A DNA stretch of 64,000 nt from Candidatus Electrothrix scaldis (GCA_033584155.1 CP138355.1:3605826-3669825), one strand, 5' to 3'; positions 1-8,580 are shown, counted from the stretch's first letter. The notes: a model not told the origin generated them from the sequence alone. Made by a program: numbers and translations.

Positions 1-28
1 GTTAGGGGATATTGGTAATACTGCTAAC

Positions 29-517
29 ATGTTACAATCATTTAAACCTGTAGCAGGTCTATTGACCAATCCAAGAAAATTTATAGATTACCTGCTGACC
101 CCAAAGAATGTATTTGTTGACATTGAGTTGATGTTGGATGCACGCTCGTTGCTGGCATGGCTCAAATGTCATTATCCACTTGAGCAGGCTGAAGAGGATC
201 AGGGGAGGACAGGAACAACTTCAGATTTTTCTCTGGCTGAAATTTTGAATTTAATCACACCTGAAATGTACCCGGATGGATTGAAGGGGCAGGGCAAAAG
301 CGCAATAACGAAAAGTCTGGATACGATGAGGAACCAACTGCCTGGAGCGTTTGAGCTGTGCTGTTCTTTGGTCATGGAAGCCATGCCCTGTGAAGACAGA
401 GAAGAATACCTGAAGTACACCCGTGATGATATTATCAATGCGGCAAAAAAACGGGGAATAAAGAGGCCGATAGCTCTACAAATCCACAAGGGGCTTCCGG
501 CTGTGATGAAAAAATAG
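29..517 (+). CDS. hypothetical protein of the integrated element, possibly cut by the window edge
   Basis: I do not recognise this 162-aa protein. The reading frame is open from base 2 through the ATG at 29 with no upstream stop inside the window, so the true start may lie to the left. It is soluble, with no signal peptide or membrane segment, and ends in a basic stretch. It is followed by a hairpin repeat and a strong terminator, then by the alpA-primase genes, so it is probably the last gene of a preceding unit of the same element. A phage or plasmid accessory role is only inferred from position. Confidence 0.5.
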   Translation: MLQSFKPVAGLLTNPRKFIDYLLTPKNVFVDIELMLDARSLLAWLKCHYPLEQAEEDQGRTGTTSDFSLAEILNLITPEMYPDGLKGQGKSAITKSLDTMRNQLPGAFELCCSLVMEAMPCEDREEYLKYTRDDIINAAKKRGIKRPIALQIHKGLPAVMKK

Positions 518-540
518 TCTTTATCAGATATTGCCGCCTG

Positions 541-592
541 ACAGAACCAGTAACAAAGCTGGTTCTGTTGGTTCTTTCTTTGTTCGGGTAAC
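541..592. repeat. hairpin repeat, copy 1 (left of alpA-primase unit)
   Basis: Perfect 10-bp arms ACAGAACCAG (541-550) and CTGGTTCTGT (559-568) are followed by a GTTGGTTCTTT-type tail. The same arms and tail recur at 3715-3769, so the pair brackets the alpA-primase unit. It may act as a terminator or as a repeat belonging to the element. Confidence 0.6.
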
Positions 593-613
593 ATATTGAA
601 ATAAAAGAAATTC

Positions 614-665
614 AAGCCGCCAAACCAACAGCTCTTGCTTATGCTGGTTTGGCGGCTTTTTTTTT
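614..665 (+). terminator. rho-independent terminator
   Basis: A 14-bp stem (614-627 pairing with 645-658) leads into a T run ending at 665. It lies between the leftmost gene and alpA and would isolate the alpA unit transcriptionally. Confidence 0.85.
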
Positions 666-751
666 GAAAACATTGAGCTACACTGTCGGCAAATGAAACG
701 AAATCCATAACGGTGCGCGACGCACATACATAACAAGCAAGAGGGACAAGC

Positions 752-961
752 ATGGAAGCAGCAATGACAGCGGTACTGCTCAGATTGGGGCAGGTGGAAC
801 AGGCCACCGGATTAAAGAAGAGTGCGATTTATGCCAGGATCAAGACCGGAGATTTTCCGGTAGCGGTTCGGCTGGGCAGTCGGTCGGTTGCGTGGCGTTC
901 GGATGATATTCAGGAATGGATTGACGCTTTACCAAAGGTGAAACAGGAGGGCACAGCATGA
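752..961 (+). CDS. AlpA-family phage transcriptional regulator
   Basis: This 69-aa protein is a short winged/helix-turn-helix DNA-binding protein of the AlpA/excisionase type. It shows the family pattern of an N-terminal recognition region (GQVEQATGLKKSAIYARI), a wing segment (FPVAVRLGSRSVAW), and a C-terminal helix (DDIQEWI). Family members control integrase or excision genes of P4-like satellites and integrative elements. The ATG at 752 follows a GAGGG ribosome-binding site. The stop codon overlaps the next ATG (ATGA), so the two genes are translationally coupled. A downstream primase is the usual partner in satellite elements. Confidence 0.9.
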   Translation: MEAAMTAVLLRLGQVEQATGLKKSAIYARIKTGDFPVAVRLGSRSVAWRSDDIQEWIDALPKVKQEGTA

Positions 962-1236
962 AGGTAAAAGAAAAGCCGCATGATCCGGGATGGGATCAGC
1001 GGCTTAAAATGAGATATAACCGGGCAAGGTTAAACAAAAGAATTATACACAGATTCAAGCGAAGTATCAACAGAAAAGCGCGTTCCGAGGCTGACAGCCT
1101 GCCAGCAAGACAGCCCCGAAACGCTCACCCTTCCCTTTCAAGGACAGGCTGCTTTCTGTTTATCCCGCTTTGCCCTCAATGTCAAAGATTACAGGGAGGG
1201 TTGAATCATGACCTTAGCGAAAAATATAGCTCATGA
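958..1236 (+). CDS. small basic hypothetical protein coupled to alpA
   Basis: A 92-aa, strongly basic N-terminal half (many Arg/Lys) is seen, and no family is recognised. Support comes from the start: AGGAGGG sits six bases before the ATG and the ATG overlaps the alpA stop. The 3' end overlaps the primase start by 29 bases. The C-terminal half looks less protein-like (SLSRTGCFLFIPLCPQC), so a frameshifted or spurious ending is possible. It may be a nucleic-acid-binding accessory protein of the element, but that is only inferred from charge and position. Confidence 0.45.
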   Translation: MKVKEKPHDPGWDQRLKMRYNRARLNKRIIHRFKRSINRKARSEADSLPARQPRNAHPSLSRTGCFLFIPLCPQCQRLQGGLNHDLSEKYSS

Positions 1237-3700
1237 GTTGGGCAAAGGGAAAGAGAAGAAAAACGGAACCGGGTGGCTGACCTGTTGCCCGGTGCATGGC
1301 GATAACACCCCGTCTTTGTCGATTCGTGACAAGGGAGACAGCGGCGGCTCTCCTGATATAACCGTTCAATGCCATGCAGGATGTGATTTCAGAGCCGTGA
1401 AAGATGAAATCCGAGTTAGAGGATTGCTGGCGGAATGGGAGCCGGGAAACGGCCAGCGTAAACCACGCAACGGCAGCAAAACCAGCGCAGGCGGCGGAAA
1501 AAACAATCTGCCCGCTTTCATCTGGAAGCAGTCAAGGAAGGAGACAGAGGCCGAAGAGGTAATTAAAAAGGCGTTCGCTTTCCGGGGTATTGAGCTTGAA
1601 AAAATCCCTCCGAATATGCGACTGAATGAGCACAGGGGGGAACGCTCCATAGTTTGCGTTATGCAGCACCCTCTTGAAACAAAGACCGCAGAAGAACCGC
1701 AGGCTCTCCATATGACCCTGTTGAATACGAAAGGGGAAAAGACCGGTACTCGTTATCAGGGAGAAAAGAAGGGCCTTGCCGTTATGCTGCCGGGCAACGA
1801 CAGCAGCCGTCTTGTAATCGGTGAAGGTTTGGAAACCACTTTTTCCGCAAGGCAGGCGATGGGCTACAGCGGCATGGTCTGCGGAGATGCGGGCAACCTT
1901 GCCGCTGTGAATCGCATAAACGACAGGTTCAGGAAAGTCTATATTCTTGTTGATTCGGACACAAAGGAGAAAAACTGCACCGGACAGCGGGCGGCACTTG
2001 AAGCAGCGGAGAACATAGCACAGGCAAACAACAGGGCCTCTGTCTTTCTTGTTACCCCTGATGATTCTTGTTTCACGGATCAGCCCTTGAAAAAGGACTT
2101 CAACGACCTGTCCGCCGAAGCGATACAAGAGCGATTTGCACAAGCTGCCAAGGTATCAGGCGAACTGGTTGAAGAATTAAAGCTGAACATGGAATGGAAA
2201 GAACCGCTGCCGATTAAGGATGAATTGCCGCAGGTTGAGCCGATGCGTGAGGACATGATACCTGAATCATTCCGGGCATGGGTAATTGAAGCAGCGGACA
2301 GAATGCAGGTTCCTGTTGATTATCTGGTTGTGCCTCTGCTGGTTGTCTGCGGTTCGGTTATCGGGACTTCCTGCCGGATCAGCCCGAAGCAGTTGGATGA
2401 CTGGAGCGTGGTTCCCAACCTTTGGGGCGGCATTGTCGGGCCTCCTTCTATGATGAAATCACCCGCATTGAATGAGGCGGTCAATAAAACCCTTGGCAGA
2501 CTGGAAGCCAAGTCCGGGAAGGAGTACCAAGCGGCGCAGGATAAATACAAAGCCGATGAAATGGTAGCCAAGGCGAGACAGAAAAAGCTCAAAGGTGACA
2601 TTGACAAAGCGGTGCAGCATCCGAAGACGACAGATAAAAGCCCTGAAGAGCTGGCCGCAGAGCTGCAAAAAATCCGTACCGGGAAGCCTGTTGAACGTCG
2701 CTACAAGACCAACGACAGCAGCATTGAAAAAATTGTTGAGCTGTTGCGAGATAATCCACGGGGCTTGCTTTATTTCCGGGATGAGCTGATAGCCCTGTTC
2801 CGACGTATGGAACGGGCAGGCAACGAGCAGGACAGATCCTTTATGCTGGAAGCCTGGAGCGGTGACGGCTGTCATGTTGATGACCGAATAGGCCGGGGCA
2901 CGGTCAGAGCTGAGAATATCTGCATATCCCTTTTGGGCAGTATCCAACCGGACAAGATAGCGGAATATCTCAACAGAGCTGTTGCCAACGGTGAAAACGA
3001 CGGGTTTGTGCAACGGTTGCAGCTTATGGTTTATCCCGATCCTGTCAAAAACTGGCAGTATATCGACCGAAAGCCGGACACTGAAGCGAAGAACAGAGGC
3101 TACAACGTCATTGAGGCATTGGCAAAGCTTGAAGTCATGCCGCCCGAACCCACGGACGATAAACCCTTTTTGCGCTTTTCAGAGCAGGGGCAGGTGATTT
3201 TTCAGAAATGGCTGACCCGGTTGCAACTGGAAAAGCTGGAAGATGAAAACGACCACCCGATTATCCTTGAGCATCTGGCAAAATATCGTTCTCTTATGCC
3301 TTCATTGGCCCTTATCTTCCATTTAATCGAGTGCGTGGACATGGGCCGCAATCCTGACCCGATAAGTAAAGAGGCGGCAAGGACAGCGGCGGAGTGGTGC
3401 AACTACCTTGAAAGCCATGCACGGCGGATTTACTCCCTTGCGCTCAATCCCGGCAAAAGGGGCGGTGAGACATTGGCAAAGAAGATAAAGAGCAGAACCC
3501 TGAAAGACGGTTTCAAGCTGCGGGATATTCAAATGAAGAAGTGGAGCCTGCTTTCTTCACGGGAGAGTATCCAGGATGCGCTTGACTGGCTGATTGAAAA
3601 GCATTGGATTCAAGAGACGGAACCGGAAAGAAGCACAGCGCAGGGAGGCAGACCGCCCGCCTGTTCCTATAGGATCAACCCCAAAATATTTTCATTATGA
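1208..3700 (+). CDS. CHC2/Toprim primase with DUF3987 helicase-like domain
   Basis: This 830-aa replication protein belongs to an integrative element. The N-terminus has a zinc-ribbon-like CHC2 motif (Cys26/Cys27/His30 and Cys55/Cys59). A Toprim-type region follows (GEGLETT near residue 200 and the acidic LVDSDT near 245). The C-terminal half is a DUF3987 domain with a Walker-A-like GPPSMMKS near residue 410 and a coiled, Lys-rich stretch around 440-480. Proteins of this layout synthesise primers and probably unwind DNA for phage, plasmid or satellite replication. The ATG at 1208 has a GGGAGGG site seven bases upstream. It sits directly behind alpA, as in P4-like satellites. Confidence 0.9.
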   Translation: MTLAKNIAHELGKGKEKKNGTGWLTCCPVHGDNTPSLSIRDKGDSGGSPDITVQCHAGCDFRAVKDEIRVRGLLAEWEPGNGQRKPRNGSKTSAGGGKNNLPAFIWKQSRKETEAEEVIKKAFAFRGIELEKIPPNMRLNEHRGERSIVCVMQHPLETKTAEEPQALHMTLLNTKGEKTGTRYQGEKKGLAVMLPGNDSSRLVIGEGLETTFSARQAMGYSGMVCGDAGNLAAVNRINDRFRKVYILVDSDTKEKNCTGQRAALEAAENIAQANNRASVFLVTPDDSCFTDQPLKKDFNDLSAEAIQERFAQAAKVSGELVEELKLNMEWKEPLPIKDELPQVEPMREDMIPESFRAWVIEAADRMQVPVDYLVVPLLVVCGSVIGTSCRISPKQLDDWSVVPNLWGGIVGPPSMMKSPALNEAVNKTLGRLEAKSGKEYQAAQDKYKADEMVAKARQKKLKGDIDKAVQHPKTTDKSPEELAAELQKIRTGKPVERRYKTNDSSIEKIVELLRDNPRGLLYFRDELIALFRRMERAGNEQDRSFMLEAWSGDGCHVDDRIGRGTVRAENICISLLGSIQPDKIAEYLNRAVANGENDGFVQRLQLMVYPDPVKNWQYIDRKPDTEAKNRGYNVIEALAKLEVMPPEPTDDKPFLRFSEQGQVIFQKWLTRLQLEKLEDENDHPIILEHLAKYRSLMPSLALIFHLIECVDMGRNPDPISKEAARTAAEWCNYLESHARRIYSLALNPGKRGGETLAKKIKSRTLKDGFKLRDIQMKKWSLLSSRESIQDALDWLIEKHWIQETEPERSTAQGGRPPACSYRINPKIFSL

Positions 3701-3714
3701 GGTGATAATAGACG

Positions 3715-3769
3715 CAACAGAACCAACAAAACGCTGCTGAGCCGGTTCTGTTGGTTTTGTTGCGGGTGA
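3715..3769. repeat. hairpin repeat, copy 2 (right of primase)
   Basis: CAACAGAACC (3715-3724) pairs with GGTTCTGTTG (3744-3753) and is followed by a T/G-rich tail. The arms and tail match the repeat at 541-592. It begins 14 bases after the primase stop and may terminate that operon. Confidence 0.65.
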
Positions 3770-3859
3770 GTTGAGCGTATTTGAAAAAATATTTGGCAGT
3801 GGGGCAAAGATCAAAGTGGAGCGGCGGAAGGTGAGGCAGTACCTTCTTTACGGCGGTTA

Positions 3860-4516
3860 TTATGCAATGAAGGTTTCATATATTTCTTTTTCAAGAAAAA
3901 TCGGGATTGGCACTTCGTTGTCTGTTAATCTGCTTAATTCTCTTATCATTTTTTCAATACATAAAAAATATTTATCGCATAATTTTATATCATCTAAGAA
4001 AAATAACAAATATTTCTTTTTATGGCTTGGCTCCTTATGTAGATCCACGAACAATTCTGTCGTTTCTCTCACTAAACGTCCTAACTCTTCAGGTGAGCGA
4101 TCTCTTGCTGGATTAATTATCTTTGTTACTACCTTTTCGCATTTAGGTTTAGGATGTATCATCCTATTATTTCTTATATATATTAATTCATTAAAAGTCT
4201 GATAGGGTTGCTTGCCTATGTCGAATGTTTCGCTATAACCTAATAACTTTGGAAGTGATAACCATTTGTCTTCTATTTTCTTCTTCGGTTCTTTCTCTAA
4301 TTCTTCTCTTGTGCTGTTATAGTATGCTTGATTTATGAATGCCTCAAGACATAGAGCTGAAAAAACTAATGCTACTGCAACATTCTCCATCTTTTCTTTA
4401 TGCAGGCCACCAATTGTTTCAACTTTTTCTTTTGACAATTCCTTTGCCTTTTCTAACGATTTTTTAGCAATATGATAATAAATCGCATCAGAATGGGGAA
4501 TCATTACCGAACTCAT
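3860..4516 (-). CDS. hypothetical protein with HEPN-like features
   Basis: A 218-aa, mostly helical protein in an AT-rich stretch unlike its neighbours. The N-terminal third has a long charged helix, then a hydrophobic helix (VALVFSALCLEAFIN). Near residue 130 it carries IRNNRMIH, which fits the R-x(4-6)-H pattern of HEPN RNase domains. HEPN proteins are common in toxin-antitoxin and defence modules, but one motif is weak proof. The start is supported by AGGAG six bases before the ATG. It is transcribed against the primase operon and has no obvious antitoxin partner alongside. Confidence 0.55.
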   Translation of the reverse strand: MSSVMIPHSDAIYYHIAKKSLEKAKELSKEKVETIGGLHKEKMENVAVALVFSALCLEAFINQAYYNSTREELEKEPKKKIEDKWLSLPKLLGYSETFDIGKQPYQTFNELIYIRNNRMIHPKPKCEKVVTKIINPARDRSPEELGRLVRETTELFVDLHKEPSHKKKYLLFFLDDIKLCDKYFLCIEKMIRELSRLTDNEVPIPIFLEKEIYETFIA

Positions 4517-4867
4517 AGTACACTCCTTTTATTAGTGTATTTACTGTGACTCATAATAATTACAATAGCGGTAGCCCGCCACCACAGAGAACAACCAGCA
4601 GCAATACGGCCCACTGTACAATTTAGCCAAGACATGTGCAACCCCCTGCCGACTGGCTAACATACTAAGGCTGTAGAGGCTGCCCCGCCCCCTCTTGCGG
4701 TTCGATCACCAAAGGGCAATCTGTCCCCGCTCTGTTCAACCTGAATCAACACGGAAACAGTAAGGAACTATTTAAGGAGACACTTAAGGAGACACCCCAC
4801 AGGGGGGTACAGGTGTTTCCTTATCTCTATTTCCCTCTTCTCCAAAAGTCCCATACCTGAGACCCTG

Positions 4868-4916
4868 AGACGTATAAAAAACACACTCCGGCCTTGCCTT
4901 AAAGTTCAGAGGACAG
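4868..4916 (+). repeat. dispersed ~48-bp repeat, copy 1
   Basis: The core reads GTATAAAAA, then CACTCCGG, then AAAGTTCAGAGGA. Related copies lie at 7370-7416 and 8298-8347, all on the plus strand and all inside the integrated element. Each copy is preceded by C-rich sequence and a stem-loop. Confidence 0.7.
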
Positions 4917-5297
4917 CTCAAAATTGAGCGCAGAGAGTTTTACATAAAACGGAGTTGCTGGCGTCTTTTTGCCGTGGATTATTCAAAGTAAAGAACCGGT
5001 ACGTTCTTCATTAAACAAATCTGTTTAGCAGGATTGGCCCTTGTCGGATCAGAGAGCAGGGCACCCGCTGAGAGATGGCCTTTTATGGTGTTGAAAAATT
5101 AAGGGGAAAAGTATAGAAAGCTGAAATTGTCAGTGGTTTCATGATTGTTACGTACCTATCAATTTAGATAAAACTTTGAAAAAGGGGAAAAACTATCCTG
5201 GTTTTAGATAAAACTGTCGGCAAAAGGGGGGAAAGCTATTAATTCTTTCAATGATAATCGCGCGGTGGATTAATGGGAAAAAATATCTACCTTCTGA

Positions 5298-5432
5298 AAA
5301 GAAGTTGGCAAAATAAATGCATCTTTTCGAGAAAGCTTGTTTGATTATCTTGAGGCTGAACGGCTCTTGGAGCATGAAAAAGAGCTTATTTCAGGCTGGC
5401 AGCGGTCTAGGAAATCAAGGAATTTCTTCTTA
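5298..5432 (+). pseudogene. possible reading frame interrupted by the insertion sequence
   Basis: An open frame from 5298 encodes a helical, charged peptide (LFDYLEAERLLEHEKEL) and runs straight into the left end of the IS at 5433. No start codon is obvious and no continuation is recognised on the right flank after 7107. It may be the remnant of a small element gene that the IS disrupted, or chance coding. Confidence is low. Confidence 0.25.
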
Positions 5433-7106
5433 CCTAAATCCTGCAATTGATCTTTTTGGCTCAAATGACTAACCATTTGGTGTTGTAGAAAACCAAAAAT
5501 TCTGAAAATAGTTATCAGTTGATAGTAAAAAACACCGAAAAGTGCTGTTTCCAGATAAGCAGATGCCTCTTTAAGGCTGATCAAGTAGAATATTTTGCCC
5601 CACAAGACGCACTAATCCTGTTGATGGAAAAAAATATTTCAAAAAAAGAGGTAGTAGTGCTGGTCAGTACAGCCCCACCGCCACCCAGTCATCCCACTGA
5701 GTGGAATACAGCATTCGTTCGGGAACAAATAGCTTTTGCTGCCGTCCACCAGTAGTATACTTCCCAGCCACCCGAACGAGAAATGTACGAATTGTACCTG
5801 GCTCCCAGCGACGTAATACAGCATTACCGCTCAATAAAGCCATCCATCGTATCGTGTTGTATGCCAGAATAGCAGTTTGAAACAACACACTATTTGCCCA
5901 GAAATCTTCTGTCTTGATATGTACCAACGCAGTCTGGTTTTTTGCTTCCTCAATCCAGGTTTCACAAGTTGCTCGTTGGCCGTATCGTTTGTGGACCTGC
6001 CATGGATCAGCAATCTCACTGACCACATAACAGAAGTAATCGAACTCCTTCATCTCAAACAGGGTCGCTGGTTTTGCCGGGTCAGCCGGTTTCTCTCTGC
6101 GGACCGCAACAAAGAGTCGGGTCGAAGACCAGGTCGTACATTTATGAAAAAAGATACATTGTTCCCAACCGGCCTGCCCGGGGACCGGCTCCCAGGATTG
6201 TTTGGACAGAAGGGTGACCAGCCCCTTGAGCTTAACCTTGATCAGGTAACTATGACCATACTGATCCAAAAGATCAAGCAGGGCACCAACAAAAAAACCG
6301 CTGTCGCCCCTGAACAAAATCCGGGTTCCATTGGGAAGGTGTGCCAGAAGTTGCTTGGTAAACTCGACAATACCATTACTTGTATAGGCATTGCCGCATC
6401 GAAGCCACCCTTGCAATATCTCTTTGCTTTCAGCGCAAAATGCAAGCAGAGGATGATACGATTTTGCACCGCGTTTATGTGGATTAAACCCTTTGGCCGC
6501 TCCTTGCTGAGAACCGTATACCGTCTTTTCTGTGGAATCCACATCAACAACCAGACAGTGGGCTGCACCGACTTTACTTTTCCCGGATCGCAATCCCTTA
6601 CGCCACATGCGAGCACGCAACCGATGATTAAGAACTTCCAGGTTATTGATATGACGATAGCTGAATGTTCGAAAAAGGCGGCCAAAGGTTGTTTCGTCCG
6701 GGATTAACCGCCATCCTGCTATCCGGCAAAGTACGCTATCTGCCCAGACTGTTGCAATATTGCTGATAGAACGAGCTCCGCCGATAATAGCTATCAAAGG
6801 GAGAAATATTATATCAACTGCATCATAAGTGGCGGTGGCTCCGCGTTGATGTTCTAAAGTTTCCTGGATAAGCTGGCCAACATTATGTTTTTGCAGGAAC
6901 TTTACGGCAGGAATCAAGCCTGCCTGTGCTGTAACCCCTTTTGCTCCTTTATTAATTTGTATTTTTTTGGGCGAGACTCGGGCAGATCGTTTATTCTGTT
7001 TAGACTTCATAAAAATAGTGACCCTCTTCTGTAGTAATTTTACCTTTAACATATTGAGGATTATACTATTTTTACGATACCCTTTCAACTAATTGCAGGA
7101 TTTAGG
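5433..7106 (-). mobile_element. complete IS1380-family insertion sequence with 5-bp target duplication
   Basis: The element is 1674 bp. Perfect 16-bp terminal inverted repeats CCTAAATCCTGCAATT lie at 5433-5448 and, inverted, at 7091-7106. The direct repeat TCTTA flanks it at 5428-5432 and 7107-7111. Both the length and the CC-starting termini suit the IS1380 family. Intact ends, an intact target duplication and a full transposase indicate a fairly recent insertion. Confidence 0.92.
5664..7010 (-). CDS. IS1380-family DDE transposase
   Basis: The 448-aa transposase carries out cut-and-paste movement of the IS that contains it. The N-terminal part has the family DNA-binding region (LIPAVKFLQKHNVG). 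Catalytic acidic residues are visible as VVDVDST, then FRGDSGFF, and a C-terminal ETWIEEAKNQ in the expected D-D-E order. The frame is open upstream to 7088, but the ATG at 7010 (MKSKQNK) matches the usual family start. The 231-bp interval between the stop and the left inverted repeat is non-coding. No frameshift or premature stop is seen. Confidence 0.92.
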   Translation of the reverse strand: MKSKQNKRSARVSPKKIQINKGAKGVTAQAGLIPAVKFLQKHNVGQLIQETLEHQRGATATYDAVDIIFLPLIAIIGGARSISNIATVWADSVLCRIAGWRLIPDETTFGRLFRTFSYRHINNLEVLNHRLRARMWRKGLRSGKSKVGAAHCLVVDVDSTEKTVYGSQQGAAKGFNPHKRGAKSYHPLLAFCAESKEILQGWLRCGNAYTSNGIVEFTKQLLAHLPNGTRILFRGDSGFFVGALLDLLDQYGHSYLIKVKLKGLVTLLSKQSWEPVPGQAGWEQCIFFHKCTTWSSTRLFVAVRREKPADPAKPATLFEMKEFDYFCYVVSEIADPWQVHKRYGQRATCETWIEEAKNQTALVHIKTEDFWANSVLFQTAILAYNTIRWMALLSGNAVLRRWEPGTIRTFLVRVAGKYTTGGRQQKLFVPERMLYSTQWDDWVAVGLY

Positions 7107-7532
7107 TCTTAAATGGTTAGACTTCCCCTTACATATTCGCGCGGTAGGCAACATCAGAGAATAGTAGCTGTTGCGGAACTTGACCGCATAGCCCGGTCGA
7201 GATAGAAAAGAGGGCCTATTGTGGCCTTGCTGAGTTCGTCTGTAAGGGATTCTTTAGGCTTCGCTTATGAAAGGGTCAATCAGGGAAGGAATGGAATGCT
7301 GGAGAGTCTAAGCCCGTCCTGTCTACCGTCTCTTTTTCAAAGTCCCGCCGCAAGTCACACCCTCACACGGGGCTTATAAAAACTCATTCCGGGCTTGCTC
7401 AAAGTTCAGAGGAAAGTCATTTTTCTCATATTTACGACCCATAAAAAGAATAAAGCCCCATGTTACTGCCGAGAGAAATTTTTATAGGTTCTCCGGGGAT
7501 CACATAGGGCCTTTCTTTGCCTTACCGATACA
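7107..7532. other. gene-free stretch right of the IS
   Basis: No supported gene is visible between the IS right end and the small minus-strand operon. It contains one copy of the dispersed repeat at 7370-7416 preceded by CCGTCTCTTTTTCAAAGTCCC-like sequence resembling the DNA upstream of the other copies. Confidence 0.5.
7370..7416 (+). repeat. dispersed ~48-bp repeat, copy 2
   Basis: GGGCTTATAAAAAC, then ATTCCGGGCTTG, then CTCAAAGTTCAGAGGAAAG. It matches copies at 4868-4916 and 8298-8347 in order and spacing. Confidence 0.7.
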
Positions 7533-7757
7533 TTAATGTAATTCTCCCTGAAGCCGGGTGAGTCCCTCGGAAATAAGAGCTGTATAATGCTCGACAATTT
7601 TTCCGATCAGCACAGAATCATATACCCGTTCAGCATCAATCAGCAACCTGCCGATAAATCCCAAAGAAGCGGAAGAAACGAAAAGTTCAAGCAGGATATC
7701 TTCAGCATGCTCCTGCTTTTCTTTTTTGGGGGCCGGATTGTCCTTTTCTTTCTTCAT
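7533..7757 (-). CDS. small hypothetical protein, second gene of a two-gene operon
   Basis: This 74-aa protein has a Lys/Glu-rich N-terminus followed by a hydrophobic-amphipathic region (LFVSSASLGFIGRLLIDAERVYD), suggesting a helical bundle or weak membrane association. No family is recognised. Reality is supported by a strong AGGAGG site seven bases before the ATG and by ATGA overlap with the stop of the 38-aa gene upstream. With the sigma-70-like promoter at 7892-7919 this makes a compact minus-strand operon within the integrated element. Confidence 0.7.
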   Translation of the reverse strand: MKKEKDNPAPKKEKQEHAEDILLELFVSSASLGFIGRLLIDAERVYDSVLIGKIVEHYTALISEGLTRLQGELH

Positions 7758-7870
7758 GCGGTGGCCTCCTGCGTATCCAGTAAAAAAAAGGTATCCCGGT
7801 TCGTTTTTTGAGAAATAGTTGTAAAATCGATGAGATGAAGAAAGAATGGAAAGATAGAGGTGTCTTGCAT
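7754..7870 (-). CDS. 38-aa hypothetical small protein, first gene of a two-gene operon
   Basis: Translation gives a 38-residue peptide beginning MQDTSIFPFFLHLIDFTT and ending DTQEATA, with an aromatic/hydrophobic first half. AAGGAG lies seven bases before the ATG, and the TGA stop overlaps the ATG of the 74-aa gene. A promoter with near-consensus boxes lies just upstream. The precise spacing of promoter, Shine-Dalgarno site and coupled stop/start argues for real translation. The function is unknown; a leader peptide or a small toxin-like protein are both possible. Confidence 0.6.
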   Translation of the reverse strand: MQDTSIFPFFLHLIDFTTISQKTNRDTFFLLDTQEATA

Positions 7871-7891
7871 GGTTTCACTCCTTGGTTGGAT

Positions 7892-7919
7892 ATAATATTT
7901 TCCACCCATGCGCTGTCAA
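7892..7919 (-). promoter_or_regulatory. sigma-70-type promoter of the small two-gene operon
   Basis: On the minus strand the -35 box TTGACA (7914-7919) and the -10 box TATTAT (7892-7897) are separated by 16 bases. The first start codon is about 22 bases downstream of the -10 box. Confidence 0.75.
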
Positions 7920-8580
7920 ACACAAAAAAGGCGGAACGTACAGGTTGACAGACCGGAACCAAGGAACCGGCGAGCACAAAGCTCCCCATACGGCCCGCCT
8001 AGCAAAAGAGCAAAGCCGAACATTGGACACAAAAAGGTCGTCAAAAAAAGAAAAATGACGGTGCGTCCGCCTTGGTTGATCGGGCTGTCAATCCCGGCCT
8101 ACGGATTTTGCCGCAGGCAATGGATAAATTACAGAGGGAACGAGCTGTGGTCAATAAAAAATATGATATGTCTCTGCCCCCTGTTATCAAGAGCAGGGAG
8201 ACACCAAAGGCGACAGGGGGGGCGACACCGGAAACGGGGTGTCTTTTTATAGCAATTCCCCTCTTCTTCAAAACCCCCACCCAAAACCCCCATACCTGGG
8301 GCTTATAAAAATGCACTCCGGGCCTGTCTCAAAGTTCAGATGAAAGCCCAAGAATGCCCCCTTAAAGTTTCGTTTTCTTCCCACCCAAAACTTTACACCC
8401 GGTTGAGTATTCAGGAGCATATAAAAGCATCCTTGACCATTTTGGACTATTTGAGCAGATTTTTTTTTACAGGTTTCGGTTTAGGTTTCCCCCCTGAAAC
8501 CTCTCTGAGTACGCACTTCAGGCGGGCAGCTCAACGGCGTAATGCAACTTCTTAAAACTTCACGCATTATTTCAGGACAA
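7920..8580. other. intergenic stretch with hairpins
   Basis: No convincing gene is visible. It contains GC-rich stem-loops (for example around 8190-8250, GGGAGACACC and GGGGTGTC motifs) and the third dispersed repeat at 8298-8347. A 78-aa open frame at 8072-8308 has no good start signal. Confidence 0.5.
8298..8347 (+). repeat. dispersed ~48-bp repeat, copy 3
   Basis: GGGGCTTATAAAAATG, then CACTCCGGGCCTG, then CTCAAAGTTCAGATGAAAG. This is the closest match to copy 2, with the same C-rich lead-in as copy 1. Confidence 0.7.

Larger units (their letters stand above)
4517..5432. other. gene-poor stretch left of the insertion sequence
   Basis: No convincing complete gene is visible. The stretch holds short GC-rich hairpins near 4776-4820 (GGAGACACC pairing with GGTGTTTCC), one copy of a dispersed repeat (4868-4916), and a short open frame broken by the IS (5298-5432). 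It looks like decayed accessory DNA. Confidence 0.5.

Noticed and set aside
3771-4202. 143-aa plus-strand frame
   Set aside because: It is antisense to the HEPN-like gene, which has the better start signal and composition.
5877-6707. 276-aa plus-strand frame inside the transposase
   Set aside because: It is antisense to a well-conserved transposase and has no ribosome site or recognisable family.
8072-8308. 78-aa plus-strand frame in the element
   Set aside because: No ribosome site, no recognisable domain, and it runs into repeat 3.
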